39,958 bases of DNA from a virus, in IMG/VR virus record IMGVR_UViG_3300003894_000002, positions 1-39,958 of that record; one strand, 5' to 3'. Shown piece after piece: positions 1 through 5,326 of the stretch (position 1 is the first letter of the stretch; every line of letters starts with the position of its first letter). The translations under genes were made by a program, and so were the position numbers. The notes beneath the pieces were generated by a model that saw nothing but the letters and a program-made list of their open reading frames with translations, did no database searches and had not been told where the DNA came from.

Positions 1-145
1 CTCATGCGCCTCGACTGCCAGTTTGACCATTTCCGAGACCACCTCAACAAGCGACTCCCACTCATGCGCCTCGACTGCCAGTTTGACCATTTCCGAGACC
101 ACCTCAACAAGCGACTCCCACTCATGCGCCTCGACTGCCAGTTTG
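1..145. repeat. 60-bp perfect tandem repeat, left contig end
   Basis: Bases 1-60 and 61-120 are identical, and 121-144 begins a third copy before the sequence diverges. Bases 1-48 equal 39911-39958, and 25-108 equal 39875-39958. The repeat length is a multiple of three and lies in frame inside a coding sequence, so copy number could vary without frameshift. The contig probably broke here because reads or k-mers could not span the array. Confidence 0.95.
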
Positions 146-279
146 CCATCCACCTGCTCAATCATTACATACTCACCTGCGCCCTCGTCTCGTAACGAGA
201 CGGTAAACGCCCTTTCGTGCAGGAAGTTTTCATCCTCTGGGGCAAGCTCCATCGCTGTGATTCGTTTGTTCAGTTTCAT
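1..279 (-). CDS. 20-residue repeat protein, N-terminal part (gene crosses the contig join)
   Basis: The start ATG at 279-277 overlaps the stop of the upstream gene (ATGA), with AAGGA about ten bases upstream. The frame stays open to base 1. The first 45 residues are unique (MKLNKRITAMELAPEDENF and onward to EQVDG). A perfect 20-residue unit then begins with KLAVEAHEWE and ends with VSEMV; it is acidic, amphipathic and probably helical. The frame continues at 39958 on the same strand and ends at 39782, so both parts are one gene. If the 48-bp end overlap is collapsed, the protein has three perfect copies and 135 residues. The function is unknown. The absence of silent differences between copies suggests a recent expansion or an assembly artefact. 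Confidence 0.75.
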   Translation of the reverse strand, partial: MKLNKRITAMELAPEDENFLHERAFTVSLRDEGAGEYVMIEQVDGKLAVEAHEWESLVEVVSEMVKLAVEAHEWESLVEVVSEMVKLAVEAHE

Positions 280-425
280 TCTCTCATCCTTTCGTTCTGC
301 AATCGTTCGTATTCTCGCGGATGCTCCTCCGCGCATCTCCAGCACCATGCTCTGTCACCGCACCACAACGTCTCCGCTGCTGTGACTGGTTGAAGGCATT
401 GCTCACACAGTTCCAGATCGGTCAT
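276..425 (-). CDS. 49-aa putative zinc-finger protein
   Basis: The start at 425 is chosen over an upstream ATG at 479 because GGAGGTGCGG lies directly before it. The protein carries two CxxC knuckles (C7/C10 and C28/C31) separated by 17 residues, with C22 and H35 nearby. This is the pattern of a single zinc finger. The C-terminal third is charged and helical. It overlaps the gene upstream and is coupled to the repeat gene downstream by ATGA. DNA, RNA or protein binding are all possible. The fold is inferred from cysteine spacing only. Confidence 0.65.
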   Translation of the reverse strand: MTDLELCEQCLQPVTAAETLWCGDRAWCWRCAEEHPREYERLQNERMRE

Positions 426-678
426 TCCGCACCTCCTCACCTTTTTCGCAGTGTTCGCGGTCAGCAGCTCTCGGAACACCCAGACTCATCAGCAGGTCGA
501 GTAGATTAAACACTTTCCGCAGATCGGAAAAATTGATGAAAAACGTCTGCTCGTCAGGCGTCACGATTCGCACCTCCATCGTTCCGTCAACAGGCGAAAA
601 AACAAAAACCGAGTTGTCGGAAGGCACCCAGTCTTCGCCGAGCGTATACCGTTCAGGAATTTTGATTTCGATATTCAT
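403..678 (-). CDS. 91-aa hypothetical early protein
   Basis: It starts MNIEIKIPERY with GGAGGTGCGG just upstream, a strong ribosome site. I do not recognise a family. The sequence alternates beta-like stretches (VFVFSPVDG, MEVRIVTPD, TFFINFSD) with a leucine-rich helix (VFNLLDLLMSLGV) and a charged tail. It sits in the early operon between the 22-residue ORF and the zinc-knuckle gene and overlaps both. The ribosome site and start lie inside a 25-bp sequence duplicated at 39563-39587. Confidence 0.65.
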   Translation of the reverse strand: MNIEIKIPERYTLGEDWVPSDNSVFVFSPVDGTMEVRIVTPDEQTFFINFSDLRKVFNLLDLLMSLGVPRAADREHCEKGEEVRNDRSGTV

Positions 679-698
679 TCCGCACCTCCATACGCACG
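674..698. repeat. 25-bp direct repeat, copy 1
   Basis: Identical to 39563-39587. On the minus strand it encodes the end RAYGGAE of one gene plus the GGAGGTGCGG ribosome site and the first ATGA of the next. The duplicated unit is therefore a complete stop/ribosome-site/start junction. Confidence 0.9.
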
Positions 699-743
699 CT
701 GCACCTGGTCGAGGTAGTCCTGTTTAGTTTTCGGAGCGATCAT
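675..743 (-). CDS. 22-aa coupled micro-ORF
   Basis: This frame reads MIAPKTKQDYLDQVQRAYGGAE. Its ATG overlaps the stop of the helicase-loader gene (ATGA), GGGAGGGG lies six bases upstream, and its stop overlaps the next ATG. Its last seven residues (RAYGGAE) and the DNA encoding them are identical to the end of the 73-aa gene at 39564-39785. It may be a remnant of a second copy of that gene, or mainly a device for translational coupling. A functional micropeptide is possible but unproven. Confidence 0.5.
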   Translation of the reverse strand: MIAPKTKQDYLDQVQRAYGGAE

Positions 744-1375
744 CGTTGCCCCTCCCAGTTGCTGGCGTCGATGACGCCTCCGGTCTCATTTGCGCGGTCA
801 GCTATGCTCGCTCCCAGCTCAGTCGCCAGGGCGGCACGGTCATGGTTGCTTATCAGCAACGTCGAGGTCATGTCGCGGTAGCGCTGGTCGCACAGCTCGA
901 ACAGGATGCCCATGAGCCAGTCGCCCTGCGGAACCTTGCCAACCTCGTCGATGACCAGGAACCGATGGCGCCGATAGTCAGCCATCACCGATGCCTCCGT
1001 TTTCGTGCGGTCATCCCATGTCGCCTTGAATTTCTGACTCAGCCCAAACAGCGTCGTGTAGTGGACGGTCATCGTCTCCGCAGCTTTTTTCATCAGCTCA
1101 CAGCCCAGCTGCGTCTTGCCTCGGCCGCGTTTGCCGCAGCACAACACCAGGCACCCCTGGTCGATGATTGGCTCCAGTTTCGCGTAGGCCTCGCTCCAGC
1201 CCTGGGCAGGCGACGGCGCCGTCAGCCGGTGCCGTTTAGGCATGCCGCTGCCATCTATGCGTAGTTGCTGCTGGTAACGGTCGACGCCGGTTTCCTCCTC
1301 CGGCGCCCTGGTAGGCATCGCCGCCAGGCGTGCGCCCCAGCGCTCGATTATTTTTTCCATGTTGTCGTTGCTCAT
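740..1375 (-). CDS. DnaC/IstB-type helicase loader ATPase
   Basis: This is a 211-aa AAA+ ATPase expected to load the host replicative helicase at the phage origin. Walker A is GKRGRGKT (residues 81-88), Walker B is FLVIDE (139-144), sensor I is LLISNHD, and an arginine-containing SIADRANETGG segment near the C-terminus fits the arginine finger of the family. Residues 1-60 form a charged N-terminal region, as in DnaC-like loaders that contact helicase. It overlaps the initiator gene by ATGA, giving the familiar initiator-loader pair (compare lambda O-P or DnaD-DnaC pairs). IstB-like ATPases share these motifs, but no transposase is nearby. Confidence 0.88.
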   Translation of the reverse strand: MSNDNMEKIIERWGARLAAMPTRAPEEETGVDRYQQQLRIDGSGMPKRHRLTAPSPAQGWSEAYAKLEPIIDQGCLVLCCGKRGRGKTQLGCELMKKAAETMTVHYTTLFGLSQKFKATWDDRTKTEASVMADYRRHRFLVIDEVGKVPQGDWLMGILFELCDQRYRDMTSTLLISNHDRAALATELGASIADRANETGGVIDASNWEGQR

Positions 1376-2076
1376 AAGTCTCTAATCTCGAATTTTTCCT
1401 GTTGCTCCCTGGACTCCGGTTTTTTGGACGCCGTCGCCCACTGCTCATACCGGCGCTTCCAACCGCTCATCGCGGAGTGCCAGGATTTCATTTTGTTTTT
1501 ACCAACCCTCCAACCGTTGCTCTCGTAGTAATCGAAGAAGGCCTCGGCCTGGTCTTGACTCAGGCCAATGACCTGGGCGCGTGCCATGACGTCGACCATG
1601 TTTGGAATGCCCTTTTTCTTGATAGACACATCTCCTGCATCTGCATCTGCCTCTTCTTCTTCTTCTTCTTGTCGTGACAAACGTGACATGTCACGGCTGT
1701 CACGCGTGACGTCACGCTCTCGTTGACGACGTTTGCGCTGACGGTCCAGCTCGCGTTTGCGCTCGGTCGCCATGCGTTCGCGGTATTTTTTGTGGTTCAC
1801 AAGCTGCCACCCACCTTCGACCTGGACGATGCGTCGACCCTCCATGTCAGGAGTGCGGCTGTGCTCGTCTGGTGCCTCGAGCAGGGCGATGGCCTCCTGG
1901 CAGCTATCGAGTGAAACGCCAGCCACCCTGGCTAGGCCAGGGACCGACGCCAGGACGACTCCGTCGGCGTTGCTCAATGCAAGCATAGTGATCCAGACGA
2001 TGCGCGTGCTGTCGCTCTGGACCCATATCGATGACGTCACCAGTGATGAAAACAGTTTGACGTAGCCCTCGGTCAT
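1372..2076 (-). CDS. Phage replication initiator (winged-helix, replisome organizer)
   Basis: This 234-aa protein has three parts. Residues about 1-95 look like a winged helix (RIVWITMLALSNADG, then LARVAGVS) as in phage O/DnaD-type initiators. About 98-150 is a very charged linker with basic RKRRQRER followed by a run of glutamates. About 160-220 ends with a FFDYYESNGWRVGKNKMKSW segment typical of the loader-contacting C-terminus of phage replisome organizers. It is coupled by ATGA to the lysozyme-like gene upstream and to the helicase loader downstream. The linker-coding DNA contains clustered GTGAC repeats, a candidate origin. Confidence 0.8.
   Translation of the reverse strand: MTEGYVKLFSSLVTSSIWVQSDSTRIVWITMLALSNADGVVLASVPGLARVAGVSLDSCQEAIALLEAPDEHSRTPDMEGRRIVQVEGGWQLVNHKKYRERMATERKRELDRQRKRRQRERDVTRDSRDMSRLSRQEEEEEEADADAGDVSIKKKGIPNMVDVMARAQVIGLSQDQAEAFFDYYESNGWRVGKNKMKSWHSAMSGWKRRYEQWATASKKPESREQQEKFEIRDL
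1639..1716. other. Candidate replication origin inside the initiator gene
   Basis: CGTGACA occurs at 1673-1679 and 1682-1688, its complement TGTCACG at 1689-1695 and 1698-1704, and the palindrome CGTGACGTCACG at 1705-1716. That is six GTGAC/GTCAC cores in 44 bp. Immediately beside them (about 1651-1670) is a pure pyrimidine tract of CTT repeats. Iterons within the initiator coding region are the arrangement of lambda ori in gene O. The origin role is inferred from position and repeats only. Confidence 0.5.
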
Positions 2077-2477
2077 CGCAGCGCCCTCCTAATTTTTTCG
2101 GCGTAACGCAGCGTGGCTGTCTTCCGGTGACCTCTGGGTCCACCGTTGTGGATCCTGGCCAATGTCACGTAGTCGCCGGCCCTGTAGGCCTGGGCGGCGT
2201 AGCGGCGCATGTAGGCGTCAACGACCTTGGCCGCGTAGGCCAGGTCGACAACGTCCTGGTATCGGCCGCCGATGCTCCGGTCATACTGGACAGCGTCACG
2301 CCAATATGCGTGATGGATCTGTAATGGCCCCAGGGCGCGTCCTCCGTCGCCTCGTATGGCCCCCAATCGACCACTAGTCTCGACCTGGTGCAGGGCGCGG
2401 ATGAATTCCGGCATGCCGCCGGCGTGCGCTGTAGCAGTGATGACTGCCACAGCGATTAATGTGATGAAGAATTTCAT
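2073..2477 (-). CDS. Secreted lysozyme/transglycosylase-like protein
   Basis: This 134-aa protein begins with a clear Sec signal peptide (hydrophobic residues about 3-17, likely cut after AHA at about 19). The rest resembles a small lysozyme-fold muramidase or lytic transglycosylase. A candidate catalytic Glu33 lies in ALHQVETSG, followed by GPLQI (50-54), an ARIHNGG segment (107-113) and a final helix. It lies between recombination and replication genes, far from the late membrane-protein cluster. It could be the endolysin (signal-dependent), an exported wall-remodelling enzyme, or a lysogeny-expressed exclusion factor. The fold is fairly convincing, the role is open. Confidence 0.7.
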   Translation of the reverse strand: MKFFITLIAVAVITATAHAGGMPEFIRALHQVETSGRLGAIRGDGGRALGPLQIHHAYWRDAVQYDRSIGGRYQDVVDLAYAAKVVDAYMRRYAAQAYRAGDYVTLARIHNGGPRGHRKTATLRYAEKIRRALR

Positions 2478-2492
2478 GGTGTTGCTCTTACT

Positions 2493-2526
2493 GGCGCGGC
2501 CAGGTTCATAGTAACCCAGCCGCGCC
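2493..2526 (-). promoter_or_regulatory. Intergenic hairpin holding an operator-like core
   Basis: GGCGCGGC (2493-2500) and GCCGCGCC (2519-2526) form an 8-bp perfect stem. Inside it GGTT/AACC can pair again around ACTATG. The core on the plus strand, AGGTTCATAGTAACCC (2502-2517), matches the AGGTTGCTAGTAACCT-type operator at 13 of 16 positions. No T-run follows, so it is not a simple terminator. It lies 26 bases before the signal-peptide lysozyme gene and could control it at DNA or RNA level. Confidence 0.45.
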
Positions 2527-2532
2527 GAATGA

Positions 2533-2784
2533 TTAGAACGGAACGTCGTCGTTCTCCGCCTTCTTCTCGAATGGCTCGCTGATGCTGACGTTCAGCATCT
2601 TCTTGCCGGTTTTGCTCTCCTTGTTCCAGCCGGCCAATCGCAACTCTTCGCCGCGCTCGATGCGGCCGATGAGGCTTTTGTCGATCAGGATGGGTCCGCT
2701 CCAGTCAGGCTGCGCGTCACGTTCTTTTCGGTCGTTGACGAACAGGGTGCCGGTGTTGGGTTTTCTCTCGTAGGTGTTATTCAT
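2533..2784 (-). CDS. SSB-like small protein with acidic tail
   Basis: This 83-aa protein has the pattern TGTLFVNDRKERDAQPDWSG, then a beta-rich middle and LAGWNKESKTGKKMLNVSIS, seen in small phage and bacterial proteins of the DUF736 type. It ends DDVPF, the acidic-hydrophobic tip used by single-stranded DNA-binding proteins to recruit partners. It overlaps the exonuclease gene by eight bases. Context and tail suggest it binds ssDNA or recruits recombination and replication enzymes. OB-fold membership is inferred, and it is shorter than a standard SSB. Confidence 0.6.
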   Translation of the reverse strand: MNNTYERKPNTGTLFVNDRKERDAQPDWSGPILIDKSLIGRIERGEELRLAGWNKESKTGKKMLNVSISEPFEKKAENDDVPF

Positions 2785-3577
2785 TGATTTTCTCCGGTGT
2801 GTATTTGTTGATATGCTGCCACAGTTTCAGTGTCAGGTTGAACGTCTCCAGTTCGTGGCTGACTGAATCCGCTTTGTGGTAAATGGTGATGAACTCCCCA
2901 GGCTCATGCGCGTTTATGACGACGTTTGCCACACGTTCGGCGCCCAATACCTTGCCGTAGGCTGCCAGTTGCGCGGTCCACTCTGGGTAGACCTGTGGTT
3001 TTTTCCACTTCCCCTTCGCATCCTTTCGCAGCTGTTTGGTTTTAAAATCGAACAGCGTCTTGACTCCGTCCTGGTCAACTGCGAACAGGTCGGCGCGGCC
3101 GGCGTAACCATCGCCGACGACGACGGCCTCCTGGCTGATCACCTCCTTGACGTTGTCCGCAAACCACTGGCGAGCGAACGGTATGTAGGGTTGCACGCGC
3201 TCGTCGCAGACGATGTTTTCGTAACCATCGCCGACGTCCTCGATCATTTTGTGGACGGCGGTGCCGAACTCAGCTGCACGCTGCGTGACCTCGTCACTCT
3301 CCTGGGCGATTCGCCGTCCCCAGTCCTCGTCTGTTTCGTTCTCCTGCCGCTCCGATGTGATCGCGGCCAGGATGGCCATGTCTTTGATCCAGGTCGTCAG
3401 CGCCGGCTTGGCCTTGATTCCCAGAACATTGGTGACACTGGGCAGCAAGTTCAGTTTGCGGCAATCGGCGATGGTCGTGTTCCGCTCGCGGCCGTTTTTT
3501 CCGATCACCGTGTGCATCGGCTCGCCGGCCCTGGTGTAGTAGTGACTGCCGCCACCTCGTTTTCCAAACATGCTCAT
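2777..3577 (-). CDS. RecB/Cas4-type PD-(D/E)XK exonuclease
   Basis: This 266-aa nuclease would resect DNA ends to give the ssDNA used by the annealing protein. Visible motifs are GTAVHKMIE (His109), the catalytic Asp of YAGRADLF (Asp163), the D-x-K motif in LFDFKTKQ (Asp177, Lys179) and the QLAAYG motif (203-208) characteristic of RecB/Cas4-like nucleases. No cysteine cluster for an iron-sulphur centre is apparent. The start at 3577 has GGAGGG upstream and overlaps the preceding stop by ATGA. With its neighbours it forms a Red-like module. Confidence 0.85.
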   Translation of the reverse strand: MSMFGKRGGGSHYYTRAGEPMHTVIGKNGRERNTTIADCRKLNLLPSVTNVLGIKAKPALTTWIKDMAILAAITSERQENETDEDWGRRIAQESDEVTQRAAEFGTAVHKMIEDVGDGYENIVCDERVQPYIPFARQWFADNVKEVISQEAVVVGDGYAGRADLFAVDQDGVKTLFDFKTKQLRKDAKGKWKKPQVYPEWTAQLAAYGKVLGAERVANVVINAHEPGEFITIYHKADSVSHELETFNLTLKLWQHINKYTPEKINE

Positions 3578-3765
3578 CGGACGGCCCTCCTCATGGACTG
3601 GACAGTCGATTGATAGTTCTCCGCGTAGCGCAAGGCGTAGTCTGTTCGAGACTCACCTGGGTGCGGCGCCAGGCGCACAGCCAGCCTGTGGTTGTTGTGC
3701 CGGAGCAGGCCCAGGTAATACATGCTGCCAACGGCACGCCGGCTCTCGTAGTAAAAATCCTTCAT
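3574..3765 (-). CDS. 63-aa hypothetical protein between SSAP and exonuclease
   Basis: This small basic protein (MKDFYYESRRAVGSMYYLG and onward) is rich in Tyr and Arg with no recognisable domain. Both ends are ATGA overlaps, with the annealing-protein gene upstream and the exonuclease downstream, which is strong evidence of translation. A small recombination accessory or DNA-binding role is possible from position only. Confidence 0.6.
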   Translation of the reverse strand: MKDFYYESRRAVGSMYYLGLLRHNNHRLAVRLAPHPGESRTDYALRYAENYQSTVQSMRRAVR

Positions 3766-4319
3766 GCCATCGCCTTTCGCATGAGGGACTCGATCCGGTC
3801 GTGGACGATTTGCAGTTTGGCCTCCGGCAGACTCTGGATGACCTGGTCCTGCTCGAGGAAACCGATCTCGCGCAGGTAACTAGTAACCTGCTCGCGATGG
3901 TTACCCAGGCGCTCGAGCACAGCGTCGAGCATGGTCGGTTTTGACTCCTGGTTTTTTTCCTGGCTCTGCTGCTGCTGGTCGATGGCTCTCTCCACCTCCT
4001 CGGCAGAGGCTACAGAGCCGTCGATGCCAACGCCCAAAATGCCGGCCGCACGGCCGATGGCTGACGATTCAGCATTCTCCAGGTAGGAGGTTTTGTTGAT
4101 GCGGCTGGCATTCCGGTCCTCAAACGCGTGGCCGGTGGATAGCAGGTGTCCGCTGCCGTCGAAAATGCACGCCTTAAACACGCACGTGTCGTCGCTGTAG
4201 TGCAGCAGCTCGGTCGTTATCGACCAAGATGGCTTATTCACGCGGATCCATTTTATCCGCTCGTTTACCTGGACGTAATCGCGTCCATGTATGTCGATGG
4301 TTTTCAGTTTCTCTGACAT
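3762..4319 (-). CDS. Single-strand annealing protein (Sak3/DUF1071-like)
   Basis: This 185-aa protein matches a widespread phage family of predicted single-strand annealing proteins. The core runs from INVN-like VQVNERIKWIR to SRINKTSYLENAESSAIGRA and GILGVGIDGSVASAEEV. The C-terminal 70 residues are a Gln-rich linker (IDQQQQSQEKNQ) followed by a helical domain. With the exonuclease and SSB-like genes it would promote annealing of resected ends. The start ATG follows the A-rich leader GAAAAAAACAAC and lacks a Shine-Dalgarno site. A palindromic operator-like site (3874-3889) lies within the C-terminal coding region. Confidence 0.75.
   Translation of the reverse strand: MSEKLKTIDIHGRDYVQVNERIKWIRVNKPSWSITTELLHYSDDTCVFKACIFDGSGHLLSTGHAFEDRNASRINKTSYLENAESSAIGRAAGILGVGIDGSVASAEEVERAIDQQQQSQEKNQESKPTMLDAVLERLGNHREQVTSYLREIGFLEQDQVIQSLPEAKLQIVHDRIESLMRKAMA
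3874..3889. promoter_or_regulatory. Operator-like palindrome inside the SSAP gene
   Basis: AGGTAACTAGTAACCT is a near-perfect 16-bp palindrome centred on CTAG. It differs at two positions from the site beside attP (AGGTTGCTAGTAACCT class). Being inside a coding region, it may be a chance match, an internal control point, or a cooperative binding site. Confidence 0.45.
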
Positions 4320-4395
4320 GTTGTTTTTTTCTAACGTCGGCCTGTTGTTGCTCGCGGCGGTCGGCTGGCCTTGGTCACCGGCCGTCGCATTTTTT
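4320..4395 (-). other. Short non-coding gap before the SSAP gene
   Basis: This 76-base gap separates the resolvase stop from the SSAP start. On the minus strand it has a T/A-rich start, a GC-rich middle (GGCCGG/GGCCAG blocks able to fold imperfectly) and the A-rich leader before the ATG. I see no convincing promoter or terminator. Confidence 0.4.
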
Positions 4396-4728
4396 CTACA
4401 AAATCAAATCGCCGCGTAGTGCGGCAAACCAATGTGAGGCCGGCATGCAGACGACCGGCTCCTGCCGGCTCTCCTGCCAGACCACAGCGTAGGGTTTATC
4501 TCCGGCGTCCCTGGACGCCTGATCTAGAGCAGCACGCAGCCTCAGTCGCTCAGTGGTCTTGATCTCAAAATGAATGTCCAGGTCTGGACTGTCTACGTCC
4601 GGCACCTGGTCGCCGCCTCCCCTGGACTGCATCCAGCCGGTGCGCTCCGCAGAAAAACCAGCTTCGCGCAGCTGGTCCCTCCACCGGCGCTCGCCTCGCT
4701 TACCTTTGTCTCGGCTGTTCAGCGCCAT
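4396..4728 (-). CDS. Hjc-like Holliday junction resolvase (PD-(D/E)XK)
   Basis: This is a 110-aa nuclease. The start at 4728 (MALNSRDKGKRGERRW) is chosen because the archaeal-type Hjc core begins there: KGKRGERRWRDQLREAGF, then an arginine-rich stretch, GGGDQVPDVDSPDLDIHFEIKTTERL and an AALDQA helix. Candidate catalytic residues are the Glu of GERRW, the Asp of the PDVD/DLD segment and the Glu and Lys of EIKT. It would cut four-way junctions from replication or recombination, taking the place of RusA or endonuclease VII. It overlaps the excisionase-like gene by ten bases. Confidence 0.78.
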   Translation of the reverse strand: MALNSRDKGKRGERRWRDQLREAGFSAERTGWMQSRGGGDQVPDVDSPDLDIHFEIKTTERLRLRAALDQASRDAGDKPYAVVWQESRQEPVVCMPASHWFAALRGDLIL

Positions 4729-4913
4729 GTCCGCCCCTTTTGCTCGCCTGCGGCAAACAGTCGGTCGATTTCCGATTCCGGTATGCGGACGGCGCCGCAG
4801 ATCTTTGAGTAGCGGACAGTTCCGTTTGCCAGCCAACGTTTGGCTGTGGAGAGTCCGATCTGGAGGCGGTCGGCGAACTGCCGAGTCGTGAGGAGGTTAC
4901 TAGCAACCTGCAT
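4719..4913 (-). CDS. Excisionase-like HTH protein
   Basis: This 64-aa protein has a MerR/excisionase-type helix-turn-helix: LLTTRQFADRLQIGLSTAKRWLANGTVRYSKI, then the wing and AVRIPESEIDRLFA. This is the standard layout of Xis and small phage regulators. It lies downstream of the integrase with only the ribbon-helix-helix gene between, fitting a directionality factor. The ATG at 4913 is chosen; an in-frame GTG at 4928 shares an 11-bp repeat with the gene upstream. Codons 2-7 coincide with an operator-like palindrome, so expression or binding may be autoregulated. Confidence 0.72.
   Translation of the reverse strand: MQVASNLLTTRQFADRLQIGLSTAKRWLANGTVRYSKICGAVRIPESEIDRLFAAGEQKGRTWR
4894..4909. 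promoter_or_regulatory. Operator-like palindrome at the start of the xis-like gene
   Basis: AGGTTACTAGCAACCT is palindromic except for one pair. Its complement AGGTTGCTAGTAACCT matches the attP-proximal site 7498-7513 at 15 of 16 positions. It covers the first codons of the excisionase-like gene, which suggests repression there or binding of the same regulator. Confidence 0.6.
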
Positions 4914-4969
4914 GCGATTATTCGGCACTAATCGAGACTGCGGATCAACCTTAATAGGTTGACATGCGT

Positions 4970-5200
4970 CTACTCTCCGTAGTCGCCCTCGTCGGACTGA
5001 TCCTTGGGCATGCCCTCCGCCAGAAGCGCTCGCCGAACGAGGCCGGCGAGGCTGATGCCGTCCGCCTTCGCCTGCTTCACCAGCGCCTGGTATTGGCGTT
5101 TGGTGAGCCTCAGATTTAGCTGTACTTTGTCTTCGCGATGCTGGTTCGGCACTAACACTATCGTAAAGCATATTTCAATTTGGTCTACTTCCATTGACAT
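4970..5200 (-). CDS. Ribbon-helix-helix DNA-binding protein
   Basis: The C-terminal half is an Arc/MetJ/CopG-type ribbon-helix-helix domain. VQLNLRLTKRQYQALVKQAKADG gives the beta strand and first helix, and SLAGLVRRALLAEG the second helix; the tail is acidic. Such proteins bind palindromic operators as dimers or tetramers. It lies between integrase and excisionase-like genes, making it the best candidate for ligand of the CTAG-centred palindromes. The start is uncertain: ATG at 5200 follows an A-rich leader (AAAAAACAA), GTG at 5152 would give a 60-aa protein of family size, and an ATG lies at 5239. None has a clear ribosome site. Confidence 0.72.
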   Translation of the reverse strand: MSMEVDQIEICFTIVLVPNQHREDKVQLNLRLTKRQYQALVKQAKADGISLAGLVRRALLAEGMPKDQSDEGDYGE

Positions 5201-5326
5201 TTGTTTTTTGACATTCGCATGCCAATCATTGATCTGCATGTCACGTCTGAACCCCTGTTTCGTTTAGCAGGGGGGGGGGGCTGTGTTTCTAATGTGTATA
5301 CGCAATCCCCTTGGCCATAGATAGTC
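5201..5326. other. Integrase-RHH intergenic region with G11 tract
   Basis: A run of 11 G (5270-5280 on the plus strand) adjoins a 6-bp inverted repeat, CCCCTG (5252-5257) and CAGGGG (5268-5273). Two TTGACAT copies lie nearby on the plus strand, without good -10 boxes at 17 bases. The hairpin lacks a T-run on either strand, so I do not call a terminator. Confidence 0.5.

Noticed and set aside
1-145. Direct terminal repeats of a linear phage genome
   Set aside because: The shared ends are a tandem repeat inside one open frame that continues across the join, which is better explained by a circular map broken in the repeat; true packaging ends cannot be seen from this sequence.
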